Below, piece after piece: positions 1-10,478 of a DNA stretch of 64,000 nt. The notes below the pieces were generated by a model that was given only the letters and a program-made list of their open reading frames with translations, did no database searches and was not told where the DNA came from. Source of the DNA: Prorocentrum cordatum (Eukaryota > Sar > Dinophyceae > Prorocentrales > Prorocentraceae); the NCBI GenBank assembly GCA_963575745.1, contig CAUYUJ010015837.1, positions 1,391,540 through 1,455,539 on the forward strand, written 5' to 3'. A program made the position numbers and the translations under genes. Numbering within the stretch: the stretch's first letter is position 1; every line of letters starts with the position of its first letter.

Positions 1-1075
1 GGGGTGCCTTGAGGGTCTTTATGTTGGCGTTCGGAAACATCGTGGGGGTGTTTTCGGGGCCCTCGTGGGCTGTTTTGGCGCCTTCATGGGCCGTCCTGGG
101 GCCTCCTTGGGCCGTCTTGGGGAGCTGGGGCCCGCTGGAGCCCCCTTTGGACCCATCTTGGGCACTTCCGGGGACCTCCCATGGCCCTTTTGGGTCTGTG
201 CTGGGAGCCCTTGGGGGGCCTCTTGGTTCCATTATGGGCCGTCTTGGGGCTCTCGTGGGCGATCGTGGGGCCCGGCTCGGCCGTCTTGAAGCTTTTTTGG
301 GGGCCTTTTGGAGCGTCTTGAGGCGATCTCGGGGGCTTTGGGATTGTCTTGAAAGCTGATGAAATCCGAAAGGCGAATATGCTAAACTTGTAAGTTGTAC
401 GAAGGGAATGGGACGATTTTTGTGGTTTGAAGGCCCCTTGGAAAGCTGTTTGGGGTGCCTTGGGGGTCTTTTGGGTCTTTATGTTGGCGTTCGGAAACAT
501 CGTGGGGGTGTTTTCGGGGCCCTCGTGGGCCGTTTTGGCGCCTTCATGGGCCGTCCTGGGCCTTCTTGGGCCGTCTTGGGGAGCTCCGGCCCGCTGGAGC
601 CCCCTTTGGACCCATCTTGGACACTTCTGGGGACCTCCCATGGCCCTTTTGGGTCTGTGCTGGGAGCCCTTGGGGGGCCTCTTGGTTCCATTATGGGTGT
701 CTTGGGGCTCTCGTGGGGCCCGGCTCGGCCGTCTTAAAGCTTTTTTGGAGGCCTTTTGGGGCGTCTGGAGGCGATCTCGGGGGCTTTGAAACCGTCTTGA
801 AAGCTGATGAAATCCGAAAGGCGAATATGCTAAGATTGTAAGTTTTACGAAGAGAATGGGACGATTCTTGTGGTTTGAAGGACCCTTGGAAAGCTTTTTG
901 GGGTGCCTTGGGGGTCTTTTGGGCCGTCCTGACGCAATTGGAGTCCCTCTTGGAGCGCTCTTGTGCTGCCTGGGGCCTCCCTTGAGCCTTTCTGATGACC
1001 CCTCGGATCGCTCTGGGTCTGCCAGCAAGGCGTTTGTGGAGACCCGGAAAGCCGGGTGACCTTTTCCAAGGACGT
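1..1075. repeat. Tandem ~450-bp repeat of degenerate CTTGGGGCC units
   Basis: The motif GGGGTGCCTTG recurs at 1, 452 and 900, and a second marker (GATGAAATCCGAAAGG) recurs near 357 and 806. The unit pitch is therefore 448-451 bp. The first two units are nearly identical; the third diverges after about 925. Inside each unit are loosely repeated phrases such as CTTGGGGCC and GGGCCGTCTTGG. The open frames here are products of this low-complexity composition. Confidence 0.85.
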
Positions 1076-1178
1076 CCAAGGGAGCCCGAGAACCCCAGAT
1101 CCCGGGGGTCCAGTTTTGGGGTGGGCGGGTGATGGTTTGTCCCCCCCCCCAGGCTTGTAAGAATATAGGAAGAGGAAT

Positions 1179-1180
<2 letters not shown>

Positions 1181-1229
<49 letters not shown>

Positions 1230-1260
1230 GATATGTGTGTGTGCGTGTGTACGTTGTGCA
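1181..1260. repeat. AT then GT microsatellite
   Basis: A run of (AT)n interrupted once by ACAT is followed by a short GTGTGTGTGCGTGTGT tract. Confidence 0.9.
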
Positions 1261-2380
1261 GCCCATGTGCTGCAACATGCGGTGTGTAAAACATGCTTGC
1301 GACCCAACACGGCCACGAGGACCGGGTCCCTCACGACAATACGTGCTTCAAGAAAAACATTAGAACAAGACGCTGTACAAGATGAGGTCGAAGCATAACA
1401 CGGCGGCCGCAAGGACGCGATAGCGAGGCGTAGGCCCGAGGGCCCCGACGCCCCGCGCCCGCCCCCGCAGGGGCCGTGCCAGTGGTAGGAGATGACCCCG
1501 TGGGGTCCGGCCTGCCGGCCAAGATGCCACTCGAACGCGTCCAACGTGACTGAAGGCGCCGATCCCGGAGAGACCACAATGCGGCCACTCTCTGACCCGT
1601 GAACGTCTCCATAAAGGATCACCGGTTTAGCCCCCCCCCTCCCATGGTTGCCCAACTGTTGACCGGCCAAAGCCCATGGGCAAGTGCACAAGGCCTGCAT
1701 GTAGAACACGAAATAATGCCACCGCCAGCAGTAGCTCCCACCACCGGGAGAGATCGAACTCAAGGGTCGTCTCGTCCCCCACGGCCGCTGTAAGTGTCGT
1801 GAGGCGAGGAGTTTGGAATACGAGGAGGAGCCCACTCCTCGGCGGCCAACAGCACTGCCTTCGGCACGATGGGCAACGTGGCCAGGCTCCCACCTCGGTG
1901 AAACAAGCTTCGGTTATCACGAAGTTGTAGGAGAGTTGGTCGATGCAAGGGTGAGCCTCGTTAAGCCTCCTGTACAACTTGCATCGCTTCTCTTGCCACC
2001 GTAAGAGGTGTGTAAAGCATGTTGTGCAAATTCTTGACATTTCGCGTATTCCCACCAAGCCCTCTGGTTCGCTCTCTTCCCGCGCCCGTCCCCCCGGGTC
2101 GACGCTAAGATGCGTCTCCTCAATTTGCTCGGCGTGCTTGCATGTGCGGTCGGCTGTCGACAGTGACGGCTGGGTTCGCAAATTATCTGGCTCTGTGCCC
2201 CAGTCAGCCCGATTGACCCGCCCTCTGGACTCTTCCTTGGGGCCGCAGATTAAAAAAAAGATTCCCACCAACTCATCCAGAAGCAGATCGCCGGGCGAGG
2301 TGCCTTGACCAAGGGAGTGTAGAAGAGTGTAGTGCAACAGCCGCCTTGGAAGCGTCTCCTTAGAGGTATATTAAAGCCAT
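1261..2380. other. Gene-poor stretch with no recognised gene
   Basis: I recognise no gene. A 236-codon open frame on the minus strand (1627-2337) has a mixed, Cys-rich composition that is not obviously low complexity. It matches no family I know, has no ribosomal or splice context, and could be chance at this base composition. Confidence 0.4.
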
Positions 2381-2925
2381 CTTCGGGCTCTCTTGGGGTC
2401 CTCGCGGAGCGTCCTGGGGCCCTCTTGGGGCTCGTTGGGGGGCCTGGGAGGCCTTTTGGGGCCATTTGGGCCCCCATGATTCAAGAGGAGGGGGGTCATA
2501 CATTCAGATCCCCTCCCCCCCGGGGGCTCAAAAATTACATCTTCAGGCCCTCGTGGTTTGCTCTTGGGGCGGTTTGGGGGCCCTTTGGGGGCCCTAGTGG
2601 GCGCATCTTGGAGCTTTTTTGGGCCATCTTGGGGCCAGCTTGAGGACTCAAGAGCCCATCGGAAGCGAAAAGGCGAGAAGGCAAAACAACATTGATGTTC
2701 GATTGACTTTGGAACCATTTTGGCTTCTTCGGGGGGGTCATTGGAGGGCTCGGAGGGCACTTGGAACCGTTTTGGGGCCTTTTGAAGTATCTTGGATTTT
2801 TTCGGAGGATATCTTGAGCCATCTTGAGGTACCTCGTGACATTTTGGAGGCCATCGTGGGCTCCCTGGGACCCTCTTGGAACCATCTTGCGACATCTTGG
2901 GCGCTCCAACCCCCCCACCTCCCAG
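2381..2925. repeat. Degenerate CTTGGGGCC/CATCTTGG repeat block
   Basis: Loosely tandem 12-20-bp phrases (TCTTGGGGCC, GCCATCTTGG, GGCCTTTTGG) resemble the block at 1-1075. Similar blocks occur near 38880-38960 and 57800-58090. The composition alone generates long open frames on the minus strand. Confidence 0.7.
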
Positions 2926-3059
2926 CCCCAGGGGAGGGGGTAGGGGAAGGGGTAAACCCCTCCCCCGAGCAGGGAAGGAGGGGTTTTAGCAGAGAGAAGA
3001 CACAGTTCTTTGAACCACCTACGCCTCGAGGGCTGGTGGGATCTATGTGTTGCAACCCA

Positions 3060-3782
3060 CTTCGACTGTCTTGAAGCTGTCATCTCCACTGCTCGTGCAA
3101 ACATCCCACCCTCCCACCCGCAACTTGGTCGCAAGACATCTTCAGACAAGACCGTGACGGTAGGTACTGCGTGGCACTTGGCCACGACACCGATGCCGAC
3201 GACGACAGCGACATCGACGACGACGGCGCCGCCGACAGCGATTGCGACGACACCGACGACGTCTCCAATGTTTTCGACGACAGCAACGACGACGACGACA
3301 CCGACGACGACGACAACGACGCCGACGACGACGACGAAGACGACGACGACGTCGCCAACGGAGGCGACGACGAGGGAGGAAAAAAAGCGACGACGGCGAC
3401 AACGACGACAACGACGATGGAGGAGGGAACACGGCGACGACGCCAACGACGAAGAAGGAGGAAGGACGGCGACGCCGACGACGACAACGACGAGGGAGGA
3501 GGGAAGACGACGAAGATGACAACGACGACGAAGACGACGACGACGGCGACGAAATAGGAGGGACGACGACGAGACGCCGACGACGGACGACAACGACGAG
3601 GGAGGAGGGTAACGACGAGGGAGGAGTGAAGACCACGACGACGACGACGACGACGACGACGGCGACGAAATAGGAGGGACAACGACGAGACGCCGACGAA
3701 GACAACGAGGGAGGAAGGACGACCACGGCGACAACGACGACGGAAACGACGACGACGCCAAAGACGACGAGGAAAGACAGAA

Positions 3783-3817
<35 letters not shown>

Positions 3818-4535
3818 GGGAGGAGGGAGGACGACGACGACGACGACGACGACGCAAGAGCGCGCGCGCACAATTTTGTTGAAAACCCGTGTTGCGAAAC
3901 CTTGTGTTTTTGTAGGTTTTTTGGACGCACGATTTCGAAATTCTTCCGAAACCGAAGGTTTTTGAAGGATTTCGGCATACGCCCGCGGCGACGCGCGCGT
4001 CTGCACTTCGTCCCATTTGTTGCAGAGGATTCTCGCGACGGCACACGCGCAAGAGCGTTCGACAGATTTCGACATGCGCGCGCGCGAAGCCCGTTTGGTA
4101 GCATTATGTGAAAATCTTTGAAAACCCATGGTTTTCTTAAGATTTCGCAAGAGCTCGCGCGTAAGTTTTTGTTTTTTGAATCAGTGTTGCGAAACCATGT
4201 GTTTTTGTATGTTTTTTTGAAATTCAATTTTGAAATTTCTCCGGAACCGAAGGTTTTTGAAGGATTCCGGCATGCGCGCGCCACGACGCGCGCGTGTGCA
4301 CTTCGTCACATTTGTTGCAATGGATTCGTGACAAAAGTGTTATGTTATAACAAAACATGTCACCGCATAATGTTTTTTTACAAGGGAACCGCAGGGGGGG
4401 ATACCGGCTTGGCTGGGATGGTATGAATTCATATTTAGGATGGACATGTGGTCAGAATCATATGTAATTTGCAGCACGCGCGGGGGGGCCGATAAGTCCG
4501 GGGGGGGTCGAATCTATTAGTCGTTTAGAAAGGAG
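3060..4535 (+). repeat. Complex repeat, left arm, unit 1 (~1.5 kb)
   Basis: The unit contains, in order: a 'CACTGCTCGTGCAAACATCC' block, a GAC microsatellite (3183-3872), two ~295-bp direct subrepeats starting at the GTTGCGAAACC motifs (3891 and 4186), and a tail with GGGAACCG and GGCTGGGATGGTATGA. The subrepeats carry CG-rich near-palindromes such as GCGCGCGCGAAGCCCGTTTG. The unit repeats in tandem at 4536 and in inverted orientation at 13.2-17.1 kb. No coding region is recognised. Confidence 0.8.
3183..3872 (+). repeat. GAC trinucleotide microsatellite
   Basis: About 690 bp of imperfect GAC/ACG repeats interspersed with GAGGGAGGA. It opens all six frames, giving poly-Asp, poly-Thr, poly-Arg, Ser/Val-rich and similar shadow peptides. 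It is not a gene. Confidence 0.95.
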
Positions 4536-5993
4536 AATTAATTTCTGTTCGCAGTGTGTTGTCCACTCCACTGCTCGCGCAAACATCCCACCCACCCGCC
4601 TGCAACTTGGGTTGCAAAATCTCTTAAGCCCGTGACGGTGCGTACCACATGGCACTTGGCAACAACAGCGACGCCGACGACGACAGCGACAACGACGATG
4701 ACGACGCCGCCGGCAACGACTACGACGACACCGACGACGTCTCCAACGACTTCGACGACGCCGACAACGACGACGACGACGACGACACCGACGACGATGA
4801 CGACGACGACACGGACGCCGACGACGACGACGATGACAACGACGACGACGGTGACGACGCCGACGACGACGATAACGACGACACCGACGACGACGACGAC
4901 GTCAACGACGCCGACGGCGACGACGACGCCGACGTCTCCGACGACGAAGACGACAACGACGCCGACGCCGACGATGACGACGAAGACGACGAGGACGTCG
5001 CCAACGAATACAACGAGGAAGGAGGGAGGACGACGACGGCGACAACGACGACAACGACGAGGGAGGAGGGAGGACGGCGACGACGCGAACGACGAAGAAG
5101 GAGGAAGGACGGCGACGCCGACGACGGCAACGACGAGGGAGGAGGGAAGACGACGACGACAACGACGACGACGACGACGGCGACGAAATAGGAGGGACGA
5201 CGACGAGACGCCGACGACGGACGACGACGACGACGAGGGAGTAGGAGGAAGGACGACCACGGCGACAACGACGACGGAAACGACCACGACGCCAAAGAGG
5301 ACGACGACGACGAACACGAGGTAAGACAGAGGACGACGTAGGCGACGACGACGACGACAACGACGCGGGAGGAGGAAGACGACGACGACGACGCAAGAGC
5401 GTGCGCGCACGCTTTTGTTGAAAATCCGTGTTGCGAAACCTTGTGTTTTGGTAGGTTTTTTGGACACGCGATTTTGAAATCCTTCTGAAACCGATGGGTT
5501 TTGAAGGTTTTCGGCATACGCGCGCGACGACGCGCGCGTCTGCACTTCGTCCCGTTTGTTGTAGGGGATTCTCGCGACGGCACACGCGCAAGGGCGTTCG
5601 ACAGATTTTGACATGAGCGCGCGCGAAGCCCGTTTGATAGCATGTTGTGAAAATCTTGAAAAACCTATTGGTTTTCTTAAGATTTCGCAAGAGCTTTCGC
5701 GGAAGCTGTTTTAGCAACTCTGTGTTGCGAAACCATGTGTTTTTGTATGTTTGTTGGAAACTCGATTGCGAAATCCTTCCCGCACCGAAGGTTTTTGAAG
5801 GCTTTCGGCATGCGCGCGCGACGACGCGCGCGTGTGCACTTCGTCTCGTTTTTTGCACTGGATTCGTGACAAAAGTGCTATGTTAGAACAAAAATGTCAC
5901 CGCATAGTGTTTTTTATCAGGGAACCAGAGAGGGGGGGGAAACCGGTCTGGCTGGGATGGTATGATTTCATATTTCGGATGGACGAGTGTGCA

Positions 5994-6036
<43 letters not shown>

Positions 6037-6110
6037 AAATCATATTATCCCACGGGGAACCGATAAGTCCGGGGGGAGGGGTAGAGTTAATTTTTTGTTA
6101 GAAAGGAGAA
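4536..6110 (+). repeat. Complex repeat, left arm, unit 2 (~1.5 kb)
   Basis: This repeats unit 1 in the same order. The 'CACTGCTCGCGCAAACATCC' block is near 4570, the GAC microsatellite at 4660-5397, the two ~295-bp subrepeats start at 5430 and 5724, and the GGGAACC/GGCTGGGATGGTATGA tail lies near 5920-5970. The GTTGCGAAACC marker is 1539 bp from that in unit 1. An AT microsatellite (5998-6028) has expanded inside the tail. Confidence 0.8.
4660..5397 (+). repeat. GAC trinucleotide microsatellite
   Basis: The second GAC/ACG array sits at the equivalent position in unit 2. Its open frames are compositional. Confidence 0.95.
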
Positions 6111-6124
6111 TATGTGCTGTGCAA

Positions 6125-6350
6125 TCTATGAACGTATATTGCACCACGTATATTGCAACAGCGACGGGCGGCGACGAGGCGGCGACGGCGACAACACAGC
6201 CGCCAGACCGCCACACCAGCCCTGACTACGGGCGTCGACGAGTGTGCGATGGGGCGGCGACGGCGACAACGTAGCCGCCAGTCCGCCACACCGGCCCAGT
6301 TCCTTAGAACAGAAGTAGGAACCCATAAGTCCAAGCACTGTATGGGGAAT
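6125..6350 (+). repeat. GGCGACGGCGACAAC repeat, left arm edge
   Basis: There are two diverged copies of a block reading GGCGGCGACGGCGACAAC then AGCCGCCAG.CCGCCACACC. The block ends with CCAAGCACTGTATGGGGA near 6330. The reverse complement of the same arrangement occurs at 12.70-13.19 kb, so this segment belongs to the inverted arms. Confidence 0.65.
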
Positions 6351-6852
6351 TGTGAACGAATCAGTTTGATCTGTCGATCAGTCCGTCGCTCCATCCATCG
6401 AGCAAACCATCGATCGGCAAACATCGATGGCCAGATTATCCATGTCGATCGCCATCTTTTGTCATCACTTCAGCTGGTGGCCGCCGGTGGACAAGAAACA
6501 CCTTGTATGGGCCTTGGAGTCTGAGAGCGTGCCCTCCTCGTCTGGTGGTCTGGCCGTCACCCGGGCCTCTGGCGGCCGCTCCGCACGGCCTCGGCGCCCG
6601 CGGAACGCCCTCGGCGACGCGCAGCCGCTGGAAGGCATCCCGCGGCTGGAAAACCGCCGAGAAGTCCGAAAGCCTCGAGCCTCGAGTCTTTGCCCTCCCC
6701 TCCTGCGCCAGCCCCCCCCCCCACCCCCCCCGAGGCGGCCCCGACTCCAGCTGCCCGCCCCTCTCCACCACCTACGACGCCCCCGTCGCCGCGGCGCTGT
6801 CGCCCGCGCCGAGCAGCGCGTGGCCCGGCTTCGCCCGGGCCTCAGCCTGGGG
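6351..6852. other. Intergenic stretch, nothing recognised
   Basis: It starts with short GATCGATC-like phrases and becomes strongly GC-rich. Overlapping open frames run through 6430-6900 on both strands with Pro/Arg-rich translations. I see no motif or splice context that singles one out. Confidence 0.4.
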
Positions 6853-6860
6853 CCCTGGCC

Positions 6861-7020
6861 TGAAGTCGGGCATGTCCCTCTACAGGAGGAAAGTTCCCAA
6901 ACAGGCAAAACATAGTCTGGGGACGATCTTTCGATTATTGTTGTTAACTTGTTGAATATGTTTGGATCATTTCAAAGCATTCGCCGAAAGCCCGCCTGTA
7001 CGAGGACATGCCCGACCAAA
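6861..7020. mobile_element. 160-bp terminal-inverted-repeat element (MITE-like), copy 1
   Basis: The left end reads TGAAGTCGGGCATGTCCCTC and the right end is its near reverse complement, closing with GACATGCCCGACCAAA. The eight bases CCCTGGCC occur immediately outside each end (6853-6860 and 7021-7028) as a target-site duplication. A second element of exactly the same length, with matching ends and its own 8-bp duplication, lies at 29678-29837. The interior is AT-richer and non-coding. Eight-bp duplications occur with hAT-type transposases among others; family assignment is inference. Confidence 0.85.
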
Positions 7021-7028
7021 CCCTGGCC

Positions 7029-7566
7029 TCACAACGCGGGAGCTGGCCGAGATGCTCGAAGAAGGAAACACGACATACAGTCGGACCGAAGTATAAGATC
7101 GAGGTCGGTTCTGGGAGGGTGCCCTTGGATGTTTTCCGTACTTGATGAATGTTCTTGTACACCCAGGGGAGGGTACCTTTGGATGTTCTGTGCGTTTTGG
7201 CCGGCGGAGGGTCTCGTGTGCTTGACGGATGTTCTTCTGGCGCAGGTCAGGTCCGATTCTAATGTCAAGACGCTGAAATATAAATTGGTTTAGGTCTGGG
7301 AGGGGTTCTGGTTTTCAGGCCGCTCCGCAGATCTCATTGGAAGGCCCAGGGGGCCTCCGAAGGCCCCAGTCTCCTGTGGGGTCTGCATGAAGTCCGCCTG
7401 GAGATTCCACGAGCTTCTGAGAGGCCCCAGAAGCTTTCACGATTTTCCAGCGACCTCCAGAGAATCAGGTGCCTCTGATTGTTCCTGGGGTTCTCCAGAG
7501 ACGTGAGGACTCCCCAGGCGAGGCCCGACGCATGCATTTCGAATCGCCACGCCGTAGCAAAAACAG
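7029..7566. other. Intergenic stretch with GAGGCCCC-type degenerate repeats
   Basis: 7080-7250 contains two diverged copies of a phrase around GGGAGGGT(G/A)CC.TTGGATGTT. 7320-7510 is rich in GGCCTCC/AGAGGCCCC phrases resembling 23110-23440. No gene is recognised. Confidence 0.5.
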
Positions 7567-7606
7567 TGTATATATATATATGTGTATATATATATATATA
7601 TATATA
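7567..7606. repeat. AT microsatellite
   Basis: TATATATA run interrupted by GTGT. Confidence 0.9.
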
Positions 7607-7705
7607 GTCTGGCGGGGGACCTTACACATGCAATTGTACAGTACAGGGCGCGGGTCCAAACGCGGACATGCCCACTGGCGCTGCAGTTGGAGTTTCCAAT
7701 GGCGC

Positions 7706-7775
7706 ACGAAGTGTGTGTGTGTGTGTGTGTGTGTGCGTGTGTGTGTGTGTGTGCGTGTGTGTGTGTGTGTGAGAG
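7706..7775. repeat. GT microsatellite
   Basis: (GT)n with single GC interruptions, ending GAGAGAGAAG. Confidence 0.95.
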
Positions 7776-8300
7776 AGAAGGGTGTGCCATGATGAGCGGA
7801 TGTCGATGTGCCCGGTGGCGCCTAAGGGCCCCGTGTGGGGTACGACGACTTGCGTGAGGGGCTTACCAAATCGACATCAGACACGAATGCGAACGCGCGC
7901 TTTGGATCCACTGTCGCCTGAGATGGGGCCACCTATCGGGCACCTATCCGGCACGACACGTGCGATCGGCCACCCATTGGACACTTTTCGTGAGCTCAGG
8001 CATGACATGTCATGCTCCTGAGTTGAGGCTCCCTGTGAGGGGGGCGCGAAGTGTGTGAGGGAAAGTAAGGTGGATGTGTATTCGAACTCGTCCACTGTTA
8101 CCGTAATTTGGGCTCCCTGTGAAGCGCGAAGCATATGGGGTGCCACATCGGCCCTGGTGCGAAGCATGCGAACGCGCCCGCTCGCGTCGAAATTTGAGTT
8201 TCCTGTGGGGCAGGAGGTGTGAGAGAGAAGCTGCCAACGATGCGGTGGACAGAGCAGCAGTAGTAGCAGCAGTGGCGTCAACGCGCAAGTGGCACGCATC
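7776..8300 (+). repeat. Degenerate subrepeats with GAGTTTCCTGTGGGGC motif
   Basis: A phrase like GAG(T/G)(T/C)TCC(C)TGTG..GC followed by GAAGTGTGTGAG recurs near 7690, 8025, 8108 and 8193 together with GGTGCGAA.GCATGCGAACGCG. This is an old diverged repeat. No gene is recognised. Confidence 0.5.
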
Positions 8301-8309
8301 GTATGCAGT

Positions 8310-8395
8310 AGAAGAAGAAGAAGAAGGAGGTAGGCGGATGAGAAAGATGAGGAGGAGGAGGAGGAGAGGAGAGGAGAGGAGAGGACAAGCAGCGC
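8310..8395 (+). repeat. Purine microsatellite (GAA/GGA/GGAGA)
   Basis: AGAAGAAGAAGAAGG changes to GGAGGAGGAGG and then GAGAGGAGAGGAGAGG. Confidence 0.9.
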
Positions 8396-8547
8396 ACGGC
8401 GCAGTCGAGAGACAACGATGGCCTAGCGTCAGAAGGATTCGCAGTGCAACAACGTCAGCCACGGGGGCACGCGCTGCGCAGCGTGTTGCCCGCCTGCGAC
8501 TGGCCATGCACGAGCATTAACATGAACATTTCGACGGGTTCTCCAGC

Positions 8548-8700
8548 TCAGGAGGAAAAGAAACACACAGACACAATGAATCCTCGATTCCCTAGAAAAT
8601 ATAGGAAAATATGGGAAGTGGGGGGGAAGACAGAAACCCAGAAAATGTGGGGAAAATATGGGGAATCTGTTTATTTGTGTGTATGTATTTGTATGTCCTG
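8548..8700. repeat. Inverted-repeat element with GAAAATATGGG core, copy 1
   Basis: The left side carries ACACACAGACACAATGAATC then GATTCC. The right side carries GGAATCTGTTTATTTGTGTG, so the two ends pair imperfectly. The core contains AAAATATGGGAAG and AAAATGTGGGG. A related element with the same order of motifs lies at 60224-60405. It is probably a non-autonomous element; no clear target-site duplication was found. Confidence 0.5.
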
Positions 8701-9645
8701 GGGCCCCTTCACCAGCTGCCTGCGGCAAATCCTGCCGCTGTGCCAGCGCAGCTCTCAGTGGGGCAACGCGTCGAGCACACCGCCCAGAAGGCAGTATATG
8801 CTGTGTCGCATGCCGTACCTCTCAATTGGGCAGCGTGGGGGCTGTCTTGGGCTCCTGCGGGTCATATGAGCTGTATCAAGCACCCATGTTTGTCTGCACG
8901 AGTGCCTATACTCCGTAGACGGTGTTTGCACTAAGGCTTTATTCTGCCGTTTGATCCAGAGTTGCCACGCCACGACGGCATTCCATTGGCACATCACTAT
9001 GTCCGACCAGTTCCGACCAGCCCTTTTAAGATTGATTCGGCAGTCGGCCCGATGATCCTCGTGTAGCCCGTTTCCGTGGTATGGCGGGAATCCGAATGTT
9101 GCGTCATTAGTTTTCATTCGCACAAGACCGTAGAGTATTAGGATGCCAGTTGGTTCGGCAGTAGCCCCGGCTAGTCCCCACATATTGTTTCATTCGAGAG
9201 CAGCCCTGGCCAGCATCAGGCCCCAGAGTGGCGAAATGTCGTAACGTTCGGGCCTAGCCCCGACTAGCGGGATTAGCCCCGCTCTTCGACGATTACGGGA
9301 CCCTGTGGTGGCGCAGACCCCTTCCTTATTTCCCCCCGGGCCTCCCTTTCTGCCACCGAAAGTGGCGGCCGAATTTGGTTGGTGACCCTTAGGGGACTTT
9401 ACCGCCATGGACGGGATTCGAAGAGCTTGTCAGTATGGTGCTCAGTATTGACCCGCCTGCAGGCTGCGAGCGGAGTTTGGCTGAGAGGACAACACGCGTA
9501 ACAGTTTGGCATGCATGTGAGCCAGTGGGAGCAGTGGAAACCTCGAGGTCGTTCCTGATGTTACAAACGTATTGTTGGATCGGACGCGCCGCCTCGCAGC
9601 CCTCTGTGGGCCCTGTCCATTCGAGGCCCGAGAGGCAGTAGCTTG
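8701..9645. other. Intergenic stretch, no recognised gene
   Basis: Short frames near 8700-8930 (GQRVEHTAQKAVYAV... on +) have mixed composition and might be a small coding remnant, but I cannot assign them. 9190-9300 is rich in GCCCCGACTAGC/GGGATTAGCCCC phrases. Nothing else is visible. Confidence 0.4.
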
Positions 9646-9667
9646 GGATTCGTTTGCAGGGCCTGGT
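9646..9667 (+). repeat. Direct repeat flanking hairpin copy 1 (left)
   Basis: GGATTCGTTTGCAGGGCCTG plus GT; the partner at 9860-9881 differs at one base. It is separated from the hairpin by one base on this side and seven on the other, so it is not a clean target-site duplication. Confidence 0.7.
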
Positions 9668-9668
9668 T

Positions 9669-9852
9669 AGGGGAACAAGCAATGACGTGAACATAACAAC
9701 TCGGAGGTCCGCGTGGATTTCTCTGATCGGCGATGGACCCCCCTCCCTGGCGCGCGGCGCTGGAGGCGCCGCCAAGGGGGCTCCATCCGACCCGATTTGG
9801 GTAATCCGCGCGGACTTCCGAGCTTTACGTTTACGTAATTGTTTGTTCCCCT
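9669..9852. mobile_element. Introner-like hairpin element, copy 1 (not in a recognised gene)
   Basis: The ends are AGGGGAACAAGCAATGACGT and the reverse complement of TTGTTTGTTCCCCT. The arms stay paired inward for about 50 bp through CTCGGAGGTCCGCGTGGATT versus AATCCGCGCGGACTTCCGAG, and the centre holds GGCGCTGGAGGCGCCGCC. The inner stem matches elements at 44914, 58742 and 62950; the last two occupy introns. A 22-bp direct repeat with one mismatch (9646-9667, 9860-9881) encloses the element. This copy appears to lie in non-coding DNA. Confidence 0.75.
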
Positions 9853-9859
9853 GAGTTTC

Positions 9860-9881
9860 GGATTCGTTTGCAGGGCATGGT
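9860..9881 (+). repeat. Direct repeat flanking hairpin copy 1 (right)
   Basis: Partner of 9646-9667 with A for C at one position. Confidence 0.7.
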
Positions 9882-9894
9882 GATAGGGCTCATT

Positions 9895-10215
9895 TCGATG
9901 CTTCTGACTCGATTCGATTCGATTTCGATCGATTCCGATTCCGAATCGATTCTACTTGGGATTCCGATTTGGATTCCGATTTCTCACGATTGGCCTACTA
10001 GCCTGCCGATTTTCGCCGACTCGACTTTGCCCGATTCGGCTGCCGATTCCCGCCGATCCGATCCATTTCCATCGCCGATTCGACTTATCGATTCGATTGC
10101 CGATTGCGAGGGCAAAACGGCCGGCGCCGCCGACCCTGAATGGCGACGACGACGACGACGACGACGATCGATCGCCGATTCGACTTGTCGATTCGACGTT
10201 GGGCTCTCCTGCGGT
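9895..10215 (+). repeat. GATTC/CGATT-rich degenerate repeat
   Basis: GATTCGATTC, CGATTCCGAT and CGATTCGACTT phrases recur throughout, partly palindromic (GAATCGATTC). The long frame crossing it is compositional. Confidence 0.7.
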
Positions 10216-10329
10216 GGCCTCCCCAGCGCCCATCCCCCTCGTGAGGCTCCGGTGGCCCTCGCGCCCCACGGAGCCCTCGCGCGGTCCGGGGCGGATCGGC
10301 GGCGACATCCGGGCCTGCCCTCGCCGACT

Positions 10330-10478
10330 AAGGGAAGAGGAGTAGGAGGAGGCGGGAGGGAGGAGGGGGGAGGGGGGAGGAGGAGGAGGAGGAGGAGGAG
10401 GAGGAGGAGGAGGAGGAGGAGGAGGAGGAGGAGGAGGAGGAGGAGGAGGAGGAGGAGGAGGAGGAGGAGGAGGAGGAC
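10330..10478 (+). repeat. GGA microsatellite
   Basis: About 100 bp of uninterrupted GGA follow a GGAGG/GGGGGAGG lead-in. It creates poly-Arg, poly-Gly and, on the other strand, poly-Pro and poly-Leu shadow peptides. Confidence 0.95.

Noticed and set aside
84-1835. 583-codon minus frame
   Set aside because: Most of it crosses the 450-bp tandem repeat and an AT/GT microsatellite. The repeated peptide phrases follow the DNA repeats.
2535-4284. Minus frames of 356-505 codons rich in Ser/Val/Arg
   Set aside because: Products of the GAC microsatellite and CTTGGGGCC repeats.
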